Source: Hemerocallis citrina
Lineage: Eukaryota > Streptophyta > Magnoliopsida > Asparagales > Asphodelaceae
DNA: 64,000 nucleotides
Direction: 5' to 3'
Assembly (NCBI GenBank): GCA_017893485.1
Contig: CM030362.1
Span: 31,290,089 to 31,354,088 of the forward strand
A program made the translations under genes and the position numbers. Shown piece after piece: positions 53,100 to 64,000 of this stretch (within the stretch, counting starts at the first letter, position 1; every line of letters starts with the position of its first letter). The notes beneath the pieces are model-generated. The model made no database searches, was not told the origin of the DNA, and worked only from the letters and a program-made list of their open reading frames with translations.

Positions 53100-53800
53100 C
53101 AGTCCTTTAATCGACGAGCTTGGGAGCTATACAAAGTGAGAGATTATTGGATAGCGGAGTTCTCGACCGTCGAAGGAGTTGCAGCACTGGCAAGAAGGGA
53201 TATTATAAGGATCGTTGGCAGGAGATATGGTATCAGTATCAAACAGTGGATGGGTAACGAAGGAGCTGTCGAGTATGTAACGTCGGCAGCGATCTGGATC
53301 AAAATCGTGGGCCTGCCGTTGCAATGTTGGGAAATTGGAGGTTTTCAGGACCTAGTGAGGAAGTTCGGCAGTGCGATGATGGCGACGCGCAGAGGTGGTT
53401 TCACCAGGGTTAAGATAGTCTGCCATGACTGCGGTGGTTTGCCAACCTCGGTGTGAACCATGGTCGAGAACCAGGTCTTCAACGTCGACATTACTCCGGA
53501 GGTCGAAGAGGGAGCCAGCAGGTCAGGGGAGAAGGGGCAAGGTAGTCAAACAGTGAAAAAAGGCTATTTGGAGAAGAGAACAGTGAAGGGGTGCTGTTGA
53601 AGTGGTCGGAGATCGTTAGTAGAGGTGGATTGGTGGAGAAGATGAACAGTGAGCCCCATTTGCCTTCAATCAATGTAACACGGGAATCGGGAGGCGATCG
53701 AGCGGTTGGGGAGTTCTCATTTGGGAAAAGCACCAGGCTGCTACAGGTGAGCGTGGGGTCCACTGAGGCGCCAGGACAGCTTGCAGCTCAGAAAATTTAG
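53100..53800 (+). pseudogene. LINE D ORF1 (DUF4283-like)
   Basis: 53136-53456: WIAEFSTVEGVAALARRDI, IWIKIVGLPLQCWEIGGFQD, RVKIVCHDCG, the pattern of plant L1 ORF1 N-terminal domains that bind RNA. Later pieces at 53591-53800 and 55190-55496 (EEMMKVEVENIVQREVKKRMK) may be the rest of ORF1 beyond the hAT insertion. Frames are broken. Confidence 0.6.
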
Positions 53801-54185
53801 CCTATCAAGATGGGACAACTCAGTAGCGGGGTGGGGCCCAATGCAAGGGACTTTTCAGCGGTGGGAGTGGGAGTCGACGTGGCTCTCATGCAAAACAAGG
53901 GGCAGAGGGATGTGGACCAAGTACGAGGGCGACAGGAATAGGGGAGGCATGCACAGAGGGCAGGGGTAGGGTCGCATGAACGGGTACTGGGATTGAGAAG
54001 GGTACAAAGGAGGAAAATATAGTGGGGGGAAATTTGAATTTAATGGGCCATATTGTTGTGGAAAGCCCGTCAACTGTGGGATTGGATAATGTACAAGGGA
54101 AACAAGTGGAGGATATGAGCAACAGTCGGGCAAGGAGATTTTAATGGAATGCAGATCTGATTTTTGTTAACTGGTAGGGTATAGG

Positions 54186-55178
54186 GACCTAGTTAGGGGT
54201 GGTATACCGTACCTTACCGTACCATCAATACTATACTGTCTACCGTACCGGAGTACTTGGTACACAAATTTCTCTACCATTACCGTGCTAAGATTTTGGT
54301 ACTACCGAGTTCGATAATACCGGAATATCGGTACGGTATTGGTAATATCATGGTACTACCTGACATCAATTAGCTTAAACAATTAACATTCATATAAATG
54401 ACAAAAGAAGGATAAATAAGCTCCAACATAAATATATATATGAAGAAGTTTCAACATAAATAATTAAATATATATATGAAGAAGTTCCAATAATCAACCA
54501 ATGTCAATTCTCAAACAAGACCCAGCTAACGGTCCATAATTTAGTCTAACATCTATGTTTCAGTGCCCAATCACCAGCAATACCAAATAATATAAGTTTC
54601 TGTTTAACAATGAAGGAAGAAATCATCACAAAACGCCATTGAAATAACTAATATCTTCAGGCATGTTCCTTTCAAAAAGCTGTAGAATTCTCACTCAAAA
54701 CAAATTAAACACATACAGGAACAGAGAAATACCGACACGAATAGTATACAGAAACCTACAGTTCAACTGATTAACTAAAACCGATTCACATTAAAAAATA
54801 TATTCTCACAAACAAACATACATCACCTAATATAGTGATAAAGAATCGACATAAAATTTAAGATCATGGATAAAAAAACATCAACATCCCCTTCTCATCC
54901 CCTAAGTAGTATAACTGGGGTGAAAATAACAAAAAACTAGCTTGGACCTAGGTCTAGGCCTATGTTTTTAAATATAAAAATTAAATTAAATATATATTTA
55001 TTACTCAGTACGATACAGTATACCATGGTATCAGTATTAGGTACCAGTACCATACCATATAATTTTGGTATGGTACAATACCGAGATTTCGGTACGGTAT
55101 TACCAAGATTTCGATAATATATGGTATGGTACGGTATGGTACGGTAATATGGTATTTTTTGACACCCCTAGACCTAGT
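54186..55178. mobile_element. hAT-type element with 8-bp TSD in LINE D
   Basis: Element 54194-55170 (977 bp), ends TAGGGGTG and CACCCCTA, flanked by GACCTAGT at 54186-54193 and 55171-55178. Both ends are dense with TACCGTACC/GGTACGGTA-type motifs and the middle is AT-rich and non-coding. Confidence 0.92.
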
Positions 55179-55814
55179 CACGAAGATTCTGAAGGTGACA
55201 TAGAGGAGATGATGAAAGTGGAGGTCGAAAATATAGTTCAGAGAGAAGTAAAAAAGAGGATGAAGGTCTTGATAGGGAGCTGGGTGACGGCAAAAAACAA
55301 GGAATCTGAGGAATCGTCTGATTCGGACGTGGAGGTCATCAAATCTGGGGAGCAAGAGACAAGACACGAAGCAGGGATTGCTACAGATCTTAGGATTGCC
55401 AATAGAGAGGAGCTGCATCCAAAAGGAAAGGACAAGAAAAGTCTGGAGGGTTACAGGCGAAGTGACAGACAGTGGAGCAGGGGGAGAAGCCGATGACGGT
55501 TAAGGAAATTTACCAACGGGTGGGGAAGAGAGAGCTATGAAAACATCGCAGATTCACACACTTATTTCAATTTTTGGCTCAATTTCTGATTCAATGTTAA
55601 TTCAATTAGCCAATGTTTATGGTATCAACTTGCATAATGATCATTGTACACAAGGTAGCCTATTGACATTATTAGGGCCAGGGAGTTGGACAATATTCAA
55701 ATGGCTCAGCAAGGTTTTGATGAGGAGACCAATGATAGCGTCTCCCAAAATTTGCTGGTTAGTACATTGTCCCATTATAAGGCGGCTGGGGAGGGGGGAA
55801 TTGGTAGTGTTATA

Positions 55815-56520
55815 ATGTGTAACGTCATTTTTTGAAACGTTAGAAGGCTTGGGCAGGCGGCCAAGCAAAGGATGGTGGGTAAGGTCATTATGAGTAACAC
55901 CATATATATTGTGTGCTTGAGGAGACAAAATTGTCTTAACAAACGGACAAGGTTATAAGGGGTTTTAAGCTGCATCACATTAGGGAATGGAGATGTAGGA
56001 CGCTCAAGGAGCGTCAGGGGGGATTATGGTAGGGGTCAACTCTAGTAATTTTGATTTACTGGAGTGTTGGGTAGGGAGATTTTCTATCTCGGTGGTGGTG
56101 CAACGACAGAGACGGATGGAAGGAGACTGACACAGCGGTATACGGCCCTAATGACAGGAGGGATGACAAGCATTCTGGGAGCTACTGCATATTAGAAGTA
56201 GATGGAACTTGCCATGGTTAGTAGGGGGATTTGAACATCGTACGTTACACACATGATAGGAAGGGTGGGGTTCGCAATGGTCATGACAGGACCATGTTCA
56301 ATCAGGTGATCGCCAGTCTTATGTTGATTGAGATTCCGGTGAATGATCGGTGTTTCACATGTTCCAATCGACGTAGATTCCCAGTTCTTGCTAAATTGGA
56401 CAGAATATTGGTTTTTATGGATTGGGAGCTTAAGTTCCCATTGGCACTGGCTAGGTCATGCATTCACAATACTTCGGATCACGTCCCTATTATCATTAGC
56501 ACAGGAGAAGGAAAGCGAAG
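55815..56520 (+). pseudogene. LINE D endonuclease
   Basis: APE-type pieces: NVRRLGQAAKQ and IVCLEETKLS (about 55840-55940), GDLNIVRYTHDRKGGVRNG, MFNQVIASLMLIEIPVNDRCFTCSNRR, LAKLDRILV and SDHVPIIIS (56231-56505). These include the expected DLN and SDH motifs. Stops and frameshifts before 56231. Confidence 0.8.
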
Positions 56521-58410
56521 AAACAAGATCTTCATATTTGAAAAGATGTGGTTGATCAACGAGTGCCATGAACTCGTTAAGGATAGTTGGGAAGGGGGAA
56601 CTACACAGATTGAACCAGCTAATAGGTTAATGAGGAAACTAGCAAGGCTAAGGAAAAGATTCAAGAAATGGAACAGGGTAAATTTTGGGAACATCATGCC
56701 AAAAAAGAAATCCATTCTTAAAGAAATTGAGGAGTTGGAAAAAAGAGAGGAGGGGGAGGGTCTAACTTTTAGCCAATTTGATAGATTGGCCAAATGTAGA
56801 CAGGAGATACAAGACACATATAACAAGGAGGTCATGTGGCGACAGCGATCTAGGGTGAAATGGCTGGTTGAAGGGACGCCAACACCAAATTCTTTCACAT
56901 GGTTGCCAACATGCGCCGTAGGAACAACTACATTCATGCCTTGGATATTACTGGGTCAATGATGGCCGATGAGCATATCATTGCGTTACATGTCCATGAT
57001 ATTTATAAGGAGCTTTTTGGCAGCACGAAGGGCGGTAGTTGCGAATCGACTGAGGACCTGTGGGAGGCGGTAGACGGGAATATCCAGGGAAGAATTAATG
57101 CTTTGCAAGATCCATTAACCATGGAAGAGGTCAAGAGGGCGGTGGGAAGGCTAGGTCAAGATAAGGCTTCTTGTCCAGACGAGTTTCCGATATTCTTTTA
57201 CAAGCATTTCTAGGAAATTGTAAAGATTGATGTTATGGATGTAATGCATGCCTTCCATGAGGGAATGTTGGAAATGGGGAGGTTAAACTATGCCAATGTT
57301 TGCCTGATTCCGAAGAAGAAAATCGTGAACGAGGTTGGGAACTTTCGCCCTATTAGATTGTTAAACTCCTCTGTGAAGATTATATCCAAAGGTCCTGGCC
57401 AACAGGCTAAGGGAACTTATTGGGGACTTAGTAGACGATTACCTGACTGGTTTTATCATTGGCAGAGATACTTGAGGGAGTGGCGCTAGTACAAGAGGTC
57501 TTACAGGACTGCAAAAGGAGTAAGAAGGGGGGGGGGGGGGGGTTCTTGCTAAAATTGGACTTTGAAAAGGCTTACGATAAAGTAGAATGGAATTGTTTGA
57601 TAGAGATTCTTAGAAGGCAAGGATTTGGGAACAAATGGATCGCCTGGATTGAAATGTGGTGGGAAACGGCCAAAGTTTCAGTTATTGTTAACGGGGTTTC
57701 GGGGAAAGAAATTAGGTGTAGACGGGGTCTACGGCAAGGGGGTCCCATTATCACCCCTGTTATTCACTTTGGTGACAGATGGATTGCATAGAATGCTTAA
57801 AAAGTACAGGGATATCAGTCTCATCAATGGTTTGGGTATGAGAAGGGGGTATCAACGATCGTGAACGTGCAATACGCAGATGACACGGTCATATTCGGGG
57901 ATTGTGACACAGCTCGGGTGACATACTTAAAGTGGGGCCTTTATCTGTTTGAGGATTGGTCAGGGCTTAAGGTCAACTTCCACAAAAGTACTATTACATT
58001 TTTGGGGGAAATGGAGAATGAACAAAATGTGGCTGGAATTCTAAATTGTTCAATCCAAAAAATGCCAATCAAATACCTAGGTATGACTATTAGAAAAGGG
58101 GGCCCCAGGAGGATCGATTGGAATGAACTCATCGAGAAGATCGTAGGCAGACTCCAGGGATGGATGGGAAGGTCCTTATCGCTAGGTGGAAGAATGGTCC
58201 TACTAAATTCGGTTGTTAACTCGATCCCACTATACCTGTTTTCGTTCTTTGAGATCCCTGCTTGGGCGATTAAGAAGATTGATACACTGAGGTGGCAGTT
58301 CCTGTGGCAAGGGGCGGGATCAGAAGGGAAAGGATTTTCTCTAATCAAGTGGGGGTGGTATGTAGACGAAAGGAATTTGGTGGATTGGGAGTCGTCAATC
58401 TTAGGCAAAT
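56521..58410 (+). pseudogene. LINE D linker and reverse transcriptase
   Basis: The linker (KWNRVNFGNIMPKKKSILKEIEELEKREEG, SRVKWLVEG) is followed by RT pieces in three frames: ANVCLIPKKKIVNEVGNFRPIRLLN (57235-57489), LLKLDFEKAYDKVEWN and GLRQG (57540-57790), and QYADDTVIFGDCD with KYLGMTIRKGG and GGRMVLLNSVVNSIPLYLFSFF (57861-58412). A run of 16 G at 57527-57542 is one frameshift point. YADD is intact. Confidence 0.88.
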
Positions 58411-58779
58411 GAACTAGGCACTACTTTGTAAGTGGTGGTGGAAACTCAAACATAAACCAAAGGCCAAGTGGGCTACTCTGGTGAGGGCGGCATACATCAG
58501 GAAGGGTGGGATAAGCATGAAACATAAGAATACGACATCTATGTCGGGATTCTAGAGGGGTGTTTCACATACAAACATATTCTTGGTAAGTACTACATTT
58601 GTTATTGGTAACGGAACGACCATTAGTTTCTGGAAAGACAGATGGTGCGGCCTTATTGCTCTGAAAAGAAAATTCCCAGAAGCGTATAGGTATGCGGCAA
58701 ACAAGAATGACTGGGTTGCTAGGCAATGGAGGAACAACGGATGGAGGCCAAGATTGGCGGGCAGGCTAAGGTAGTGAAG

Positions 58780-59270
58780 CTCGAAAAGAGAACACTAAGC
58801 AGTTACAGTACTTAGAGAGCTGGAAGCCGCCAGGAGAGTAGTACCAGGACAAGGTCAAATGGGAGGCGGAAATGGAAGGAAGGTTCTCTGTTAGGTCGGC
58901 GTACAAGTGGCTGAATGACAGGGGCGTGCGAGTTAAGGACCTGGTCTGGAGGGTTAAAGTGTCGTTAAAGATTCGAGTGTTCAGCTGGCTCGCTAGCAGA
59001 AATGCCATCCTCACTTGGGACAATCTAGTTAGGCGAAAATGGCAGGGGGTTACTGTGTAATGTGTAAAATGGATAACAAAACGGTGGACCATCTCTTCGT
59101 TAACTGCTCGTACGTGGCACCAATATGGGCGGGTCTGCTTCACTGGTTACGTATCGTTGGAACGACTCTGGTAACGGTCCAAAGGGCCTGGGGAGGGCGG
59201 GGGAATAGCAATGTTCAAATTGGTTATTGGGGTAGCGGCTATATGTTGGGCTATATGGCTAAAAATGAAT
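58780..59270 (+). pseudogene. LINE D zinc-ribbon region
   Basis: FSVRSAYKWLNDRG, SLKIRVFSWLASRNAILTWDNL (58872-59060), then in another frame CVMCKMDNKTVDHLFVNCSYVAPIW (59039-59272), the C-C-H-C pattern following plant LINE RT domains. Confidence 0.8.
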
Positions 59271-59861
59271 AGTAAAAAAAATTCACCACATGCATCAACA
59301 TCTTAAATACTCCATTATTGCTAACATCACTTTCTGGGCTCAAACAACAGGTGCTGAAACGGCGAAAAAAATCAAGGAGATTTATACTGATGTTGGGACA
59401 CCAATAGCTGAGATGGATATCGAGGATAGGTTGGGGACTTCTGAGGGGGAGTGATCGGCATGTGGCGTTGGACTAAGCGCACTTACTAGCTTTTGGTTTT
59501 TTGGGTCAATTTGTATGTCTTTTGCAATCAGTATTTTTTGGGTATGGTTGGTGTACTTGGAGCCGATCGGCTGCTATTAGTGTAATTATGTTTTGTTTTT
59601 GGGGCGAGGGAACTATTGTGGGTGGGTTCTCTAGCGGGGGTGGAGTTTCAGATTCCCCTAGGGGGATGCAAGCTACACGCCCTATTTTTTGTTGTTTTTT
59701 TTGTTAAACTCTTATTAATGGAACGCGAGGGGCTTCGACCCATCGTTATTGATAAAAAAAATATCATGTTCTAGTAATAACTACAAAATCCCAACCATTA
59801 TCTAAATATGAAATTAATGATTCTGCTCGGATATGGGATCGATGCTTCTTGTACTTTCTAA

Positions 59862-60420
59862 TATGAAACCAAGGTTTTAAATCACGGATTTCGAACTCGT
59901 ATCGGCAAGGGGTGTTTCATCTCGGATCAGAGATATCATTTATCATATAAAATATTGTATAATGTAACTAATAATGACATGAATCAATCACGGTAAATAA
60001 TCGGCAAATTTATTAACAAAATAAAAGATAATGTAATATAAGTATATAACTAAATTGAATTTGCATTAACTAGAAAAAAATGTATTAGTTGATAGACTTA
60101 CTTGACTTTGCATATACACAAATAATAGAGAGACAAAATCCTCACATTATCTTAGCTTAAGGTTATATATTGAAAGACTTACATGCAAAAAGTAAAACTA
60201 AAAAAAAGTGTTATATATTCACAATAACATTAATATCTATTTCGGTAGATATTTCGTCTATTTCGGCAATATTTCAGCCGATATTTCAGCTATTTCGGCC
60301 GAAATTTATACATTTCGGTCCAAAACGATACGGGGTATAAAATCTATGATTTCATATCGGCAAGCTAACCAAAACGAAATTTCGGCCGTATTGGCCGAAA
60401 TTTAAAACAGTGTATGAAAT
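59862..60420. mobile_element. hAT-type MITE rich in ATTTCGGCCGAAAT motifs
   Basis: Element 59870-60412 (543 bp), ends CAAGGTTTTAAAT and ATTTAAAACAGTG, flanked by TATGAAAC (59862-59869) and TATGAAAT (60413-60420), a 7-of-8 match. The right part is filled with TTTCGGC/GCCGAAA motifs in both orientations; no ORF. Confidence 0.75.
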
Positions 60421-62116
60421 TAAAGGAAATCACCACAAATTGTGAAACCAACAAAATTTAGCCTACCCTGGGCATCAAAACTCAAACCGATTTTGAAGAG
60501 GCAAAAAATTTGATTGAAGGCCAGGTAACATTCATACAACCTGCAAACCCCCAAAATTTTTGAGACTTCAATAGGGCTGACAAAATAAAAAATGCATTCA
60601 TTCTGATTTATGGACTACTTCTACTTTATAGCAAGTTAGCGGGAAAAAAAAACCTAATGTATAGTAAAGTAATCAGCACAAATGACCATGAGAAGAATAA
60701 CAAAGAATAACAAAAGGTAAGACAAATGAATTTATCCATACATAAGCATGTCTACACACAGGAATTGTAAAATAATGCCCAATGTTCATAGATTCAGCCG
60801 TAAAAAGGGAAGCAAATTTACTTGCTCAATGCTCAGAACGTTAGAATGGATCAACTAATTCGACAGTAGAAGAGATCTCACCGTCTCACCCTCAACTAGT
60901 CATGCTAATAGTACTACTATTAGTACATACTACATAGTAGTTGGAAACACAAAAGGAAAGTTTCACATAGCTTAATACGTGGATTCATGCATGAAGATAT
61001 ATATAAATTTAGGACTGCCAGAGAGAAATTCAACTTAAAAACAGAGACTTTAAACTCTAAACCAAATTTCGGGCATATTTTAGTTACTTTTAAACAAATG
61101 GATAATGGCTGTCCACAGCCATCTGTTCGAGCCAGGGATGAAGTATAGTGTCGCATCTATATAGCAAGTGTAATGTATTTATTTTCCAAAACCTTACCAA
61201 ATAATCATCAAGTACCAATCATCTTTATAATTAAAACATTTAGATTAACTAGTCTCCTCTCAAAAATTTCTTATAGTAGTTTTAGAAGGTTAGTTAGATC
61301 ATATTTAAGATCTCACCATAAAACCAGGTTGATACACAATTTTGTTTTCCTGCGGGATCACTATATTCACTTAGAAGATTTTAGCATAATTCAACTATCT
61401 AGTTTCTACGATTAATTCTAAACTCAAAAGATCTTTAGAGAGTAATCCTGCATAAATATCTTTCAAGGAAGTCACATGTCCAAGCATCACTTTCAGGGTA
61501 GTGTTTCCTTCCTACTTTCTTTTCCAGCTCTTCCTTCACGAGCACTTGTGCTCTCACAGGCATGCTTTAGAGTTCAAGAAATATGGTATTCGGCTACAAC
61601 TGTAGCCCACTTGTTATAATTGCTCCTAAGCATGGACTATTGAATAGATTACACATCCTACTATTCCTTGTATTCGTCTTCATCCGTAGACTCATTGCTT
61701 GGTTCATCTCTTCCTTGTCCATCATTTCTTCGATTCCAGCTCTATCTATTTCTTCATCTCCTTGCCTTGTTATCTTGCAAGTCTTGTATTGTTTCTTCTT
61801 CATTTTTGATACCGGTTACTTCTTTCTTGCATTCTATTTTGCCAACATGCAACCATTTATTATTTGATTCAATTCTTCCCTGTCCTTTCTCTCTTTGATT
61901 TCAGTTCTGCCTACTCCCTATCTTACTTTGTTATATTGTGTTTTTCTTTCCTTTTGATATTGCTTATTCTCTTTCACGCATCCCATTTGATATCATTGTT
62001 ATCCATTTTCCTTCTTATTTCTGGTATTGCCACTGCTTTGTTCCTTCCCCAATAATTCTCTGTTTGTTACCCTCCCCCAAGTTTGTTTTTTGCCCTGTCC
62101 TATGTACCGCCTAAAT
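60421..62116. other. AT-rich spacer
   Basis: No recognised gene. 61440-62110 is T/C-rich and carries small open frames of low complexity (for example 61583-61867), which I do not regard as genes. It could be eroded sequence belonging to the gypsy remnant that follows. Confidence 0.4.
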
Positions 62117-62170
62117 AAATTTCGAGGACGAAATTCTGTTGTAAGGTGGGTAGGATTTGTAATCCCTGTT
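62117..62170 (+). pseudogene. Ty3/gypsy pol tail and LTR start (remnant)
   Basis: AAATTTCGAGGACGAAATTC (FEDEI in frame) followed by the purine tract AAGGTGGGTAGG and TGTAATCCCTG is the pol end, PPT and 3' LTR start layout common in plant chromovirus-type elements such as Tekay/Del. No other part of the element is recognisable. Confidence 0.5.
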
Positions 62171-63425
62171 TCCCCAAATACGTATTTTCCGTGTATTTTC
62201 TGTATTTAAATTTTTTTGTAAATTATTTTTCTGCTTTCAAATTCTTTTATTAAAATGTATTGTTAGATATTCTATTAAACTAAGAAGTTTTAAGCAAAGT
62301 CTTAAAAAAGTAAGTTGATAACTAGGATTAACTTTCTTTTTTCCAGGTAATTTAGCCATGACCAAAGATTGAGCTCTTTTGAATTCTAATACAAAGGACA
62401 TTTCCTAGTTGTCAACAATATACTACTTACATCTCAAGTCTTGACTATAGGAATGTTTGCCCGTTCAAAGCTTCTCAACTTAATGGTTTCTGGTTGTCAA
62501 CTTGCATGATTGTACTCAATATTTAATAATTAACTTTTGGGTGGGTAATCTAACTCTCCATTGTAAATATGACCATAAAAAGCTTTATTTATCTATGCTC
62601 GTCAATTTCCAAAGTCACTTTAAGATTAGTATGACAAATAGGAGCGTATGTGTAATATATGTGCCAGAAACCGTTAAAAAAGATATAAAATTGTTATAGT
62701 AGAGAGATAGAGACCTTAAGATGAGCGTCCACCCAAAATAGCTAGCCTTGATGAGGTTGTGGTTGACAGTGGCACCAATGCGATGCTCCTTCCTTGCAGA
62801 TATGATGAATAGTTTGATCCCTCTGCTTCTTTTCTCATTGTGCAGGTCCTCCTTCATCCTCAACTGCACTGCACGCCAACACAGACAATACATTCTAGAC
62901 ATTACTCATTAAGCAGTTAAAATTCCCACCTTTTCCAAGGATATGGAGGAAAAAAAACTATAGGTGTCATCTTGCCATCAGATTGCAGGACTTATTTTAA
63001 GTAAGACCCTTGTGATTAGCTGCGGTGTATAAACAGGACAGACAAAAGTAAGGTGTTTGCAAGTGTGAAGAAAGCAAAACAAACAAACATATCATCAACA
63101 TCACATTGCCTCTTACCTCATCTTATCTGCTTCATCTATTTGCTTCCTGAAATTCCAATCTCCACCATGGCCTCTAAAATCCCCAATTTTTTGGATCAGG
63201 TAGGTGACTGCAATTCGAGGAAATAGAGTTTTCATGAGAAATAATGCAGTAGAAATCAATAGTCCAATCGCCCCATACTAGGGTTTTCGTCTGAACGGAA
63301 CTGATCTTTATGATTTGAAACAGAAGCCAAATTAGGGTGTGTGCCCTAAATTATCTTATGGGGTGTAGTTTTTTTAGTTAAATTTATGCTTAAGTTTGGG
63401 TATAATGTCATATTATATGAAATTA
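62171..63425. other. Spacer, possible degraded LTR and weak exon-like sequence
   Basis: The first few hundred bases may be the LTR begun at 62158. At 63167-63199 ATGGCCTCTAAAATCCCC... runs 11 codons to CAG/GTAGGT, an exon-like start with good context (CACCATGG), but nothing downstream supports a gene. Confidence 0.35.
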
Positions 63426-63975
63426 CTAGATTTGCCCGTGGGCACGTGCCTACGGCACGTCTTCGGAACGATACAAAACACGAAAAGCCCTGTAAACAGT
63501 AAAACAACAATTATATAACTCAAGTTTGAATAATATGACAATAATTAGTTGTAAATAAAAGTCCATGTTTCCATTAGTATATGTTGATAAATAATTATAA
63601 ATGGGGTTGTAAATCTAACTTCTTAAGTGCGGAAAATGATGAAATTTAACATTTGAAGAGATATATTTGCTATTTTCAATATAACATGTGCAATAAAAAA
63701 ACATAAAAAATCTGAAAATTTACAAACCTAAAATCTTGAAATCTAAATTTCTAAGTAAATAAAGAAAGAATGGAAGGGAGAGGTAGGGAGGAAGAGAGAA
63801 AGAGAGAGAGAGTAATAAAGTAATGAGTTTTTTAGTTTTGGGGGGAAAATTTTGATTTTGGGGTTTAAAATTTTGGGAGGAAAAATATGTTTTGTGAAGT
63901 TAGATCTAGGCCTTTGATTTTTGGGGGATTGAATGTGAGCCACTTGATAGCTTTCTTTGTGTTTTATTATATAGA
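63426..63975 (-). mobile_element. Non-autonomous Helitron (intact ends)
   Basis: On the minus strand it begins TCTATATAATAAAACACAAA after A (T at 63976 on plus) and ends with hairpin ACGTGCCGTAGGCACGT and CTAG, followed by T (A at 63425 on plus). Length 550 bp, no ORF. Sister of the copy at 67-474, in opposite orientation. Confidence 0.88.
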
Positions 63976-64000
63976 TGATCCTGTCCAGTGTCCTACTTAT

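Larger units (their letters stand above)
52850..59761 (+). mobile_element. LINE D: long but decayed L1-type element
   Basis: ORF1-like, endonuclease, RT and zinc-ribbon segments occur in order on the plus strand, ending in a short A-rich tail (TTGATAAAAAAAATATC). It is interrupted at 54194-55170 by a hAT element. The 5' boundary is placed loosely in a G-rich segment and no TSD was found. Confidence 0.8.

Noticed and set aside
52800..59761. TSD for LINE D
   Set aside because: Sequence after the A-tail (ATCATGTTCTAG) has no convincing match near the presumed 5' end.
61583..62209. Hydrophobic Ser/Leu/Phe-rich open frames as membrane proteins
   Set aside because: They are translations of T/C-rich DNA, overlap in several frames and have no supporting start or homology.
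62615..62902. 95-codon minus-strand frame as a host exon
   Set aside because: The middle reads protein-like, but I recognise no family and no convincing splice sites on both sides.

Overview
This is plant nuclear DNA made almost entirely of transposable elements. The evidence is Ty3/gypsy and Ty1/copia LTR retrotransposons, three L1-type LINEs, hAT-, Mutator- and PIF/Harbinger-type DNA elements with correct target-site duplications (TSDs), and Helitron ends. Nested insertions, GT-AG introns and AT-rich spacers point to a repeat-rich angiosperm; the species cannot be read from the sequence. I found no host gene I can defend.

Layout. 1-825: a short Helitron and scattered Helitron-type hairpins. 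826-15541: element A, a decayed Ty3/gypsy element of Tat-lineage type on the minus strand, with its left LTR cut to about 60 bp and a 1.3-kb TRIM-like LTR element (10917-12236) inside its reverse transcriptase. 15542-18465: a hAT MITE (15994-16307) and a PIF/Harbinger-like element (16512-18376) that itself holds a hAT element (16937-18225). 18466-37340: LINE C on the minus strand, split by element B (19098-34012), a complete Tat-type element with 593-bp LTRs and a CCCCC TSD. 38048-40160: a MITE-like element swollen by about 1.8 kb of AT microsatellite. 41944-46836: a 5'-truncated Ty1/copia element. 47471-49856: LINE E, 5'-truncated but nearly intact, with a 19-bp TSD. 50635-51136: two sister Mutator-type MITEs. 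About 52850-59761: LINE D, split by a hAT element (54194-55170). 59870-60412: another hAT MITE. 62117-62170: a gypsy tail remnant. 63426-63975: a Helitron related to the first, in inverted orientation.

The most interesting system is shared by elements A and B. Each has gag-pro-RT-RNaseH-integrase on the minus strand and, between integrase and the 3' LTR, a multi-exon gene on the opposite strand. The two antisense genes share two intron positions and phases, a C-terminal region rich in heptad-like charged residues, a downstream exon with a phase-0 acceptor, and a 16-bp block after the stop. In each element the antisense unit is bordered on both sides by copies of the same tandem-repeat family. 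Antisense extra ORFs and variable 3' tandem repeats are known for the Tat lineage; conserved splicing plus repeat bracketing in two diverged elements is what deserves follow-up.

Both Tat elements and LINEs C and D are defective by stops, frameshifts or lost catalytic residues. Element B (LTRs about 97.6% identical by eye) and LINE E are the youngest large insertions.
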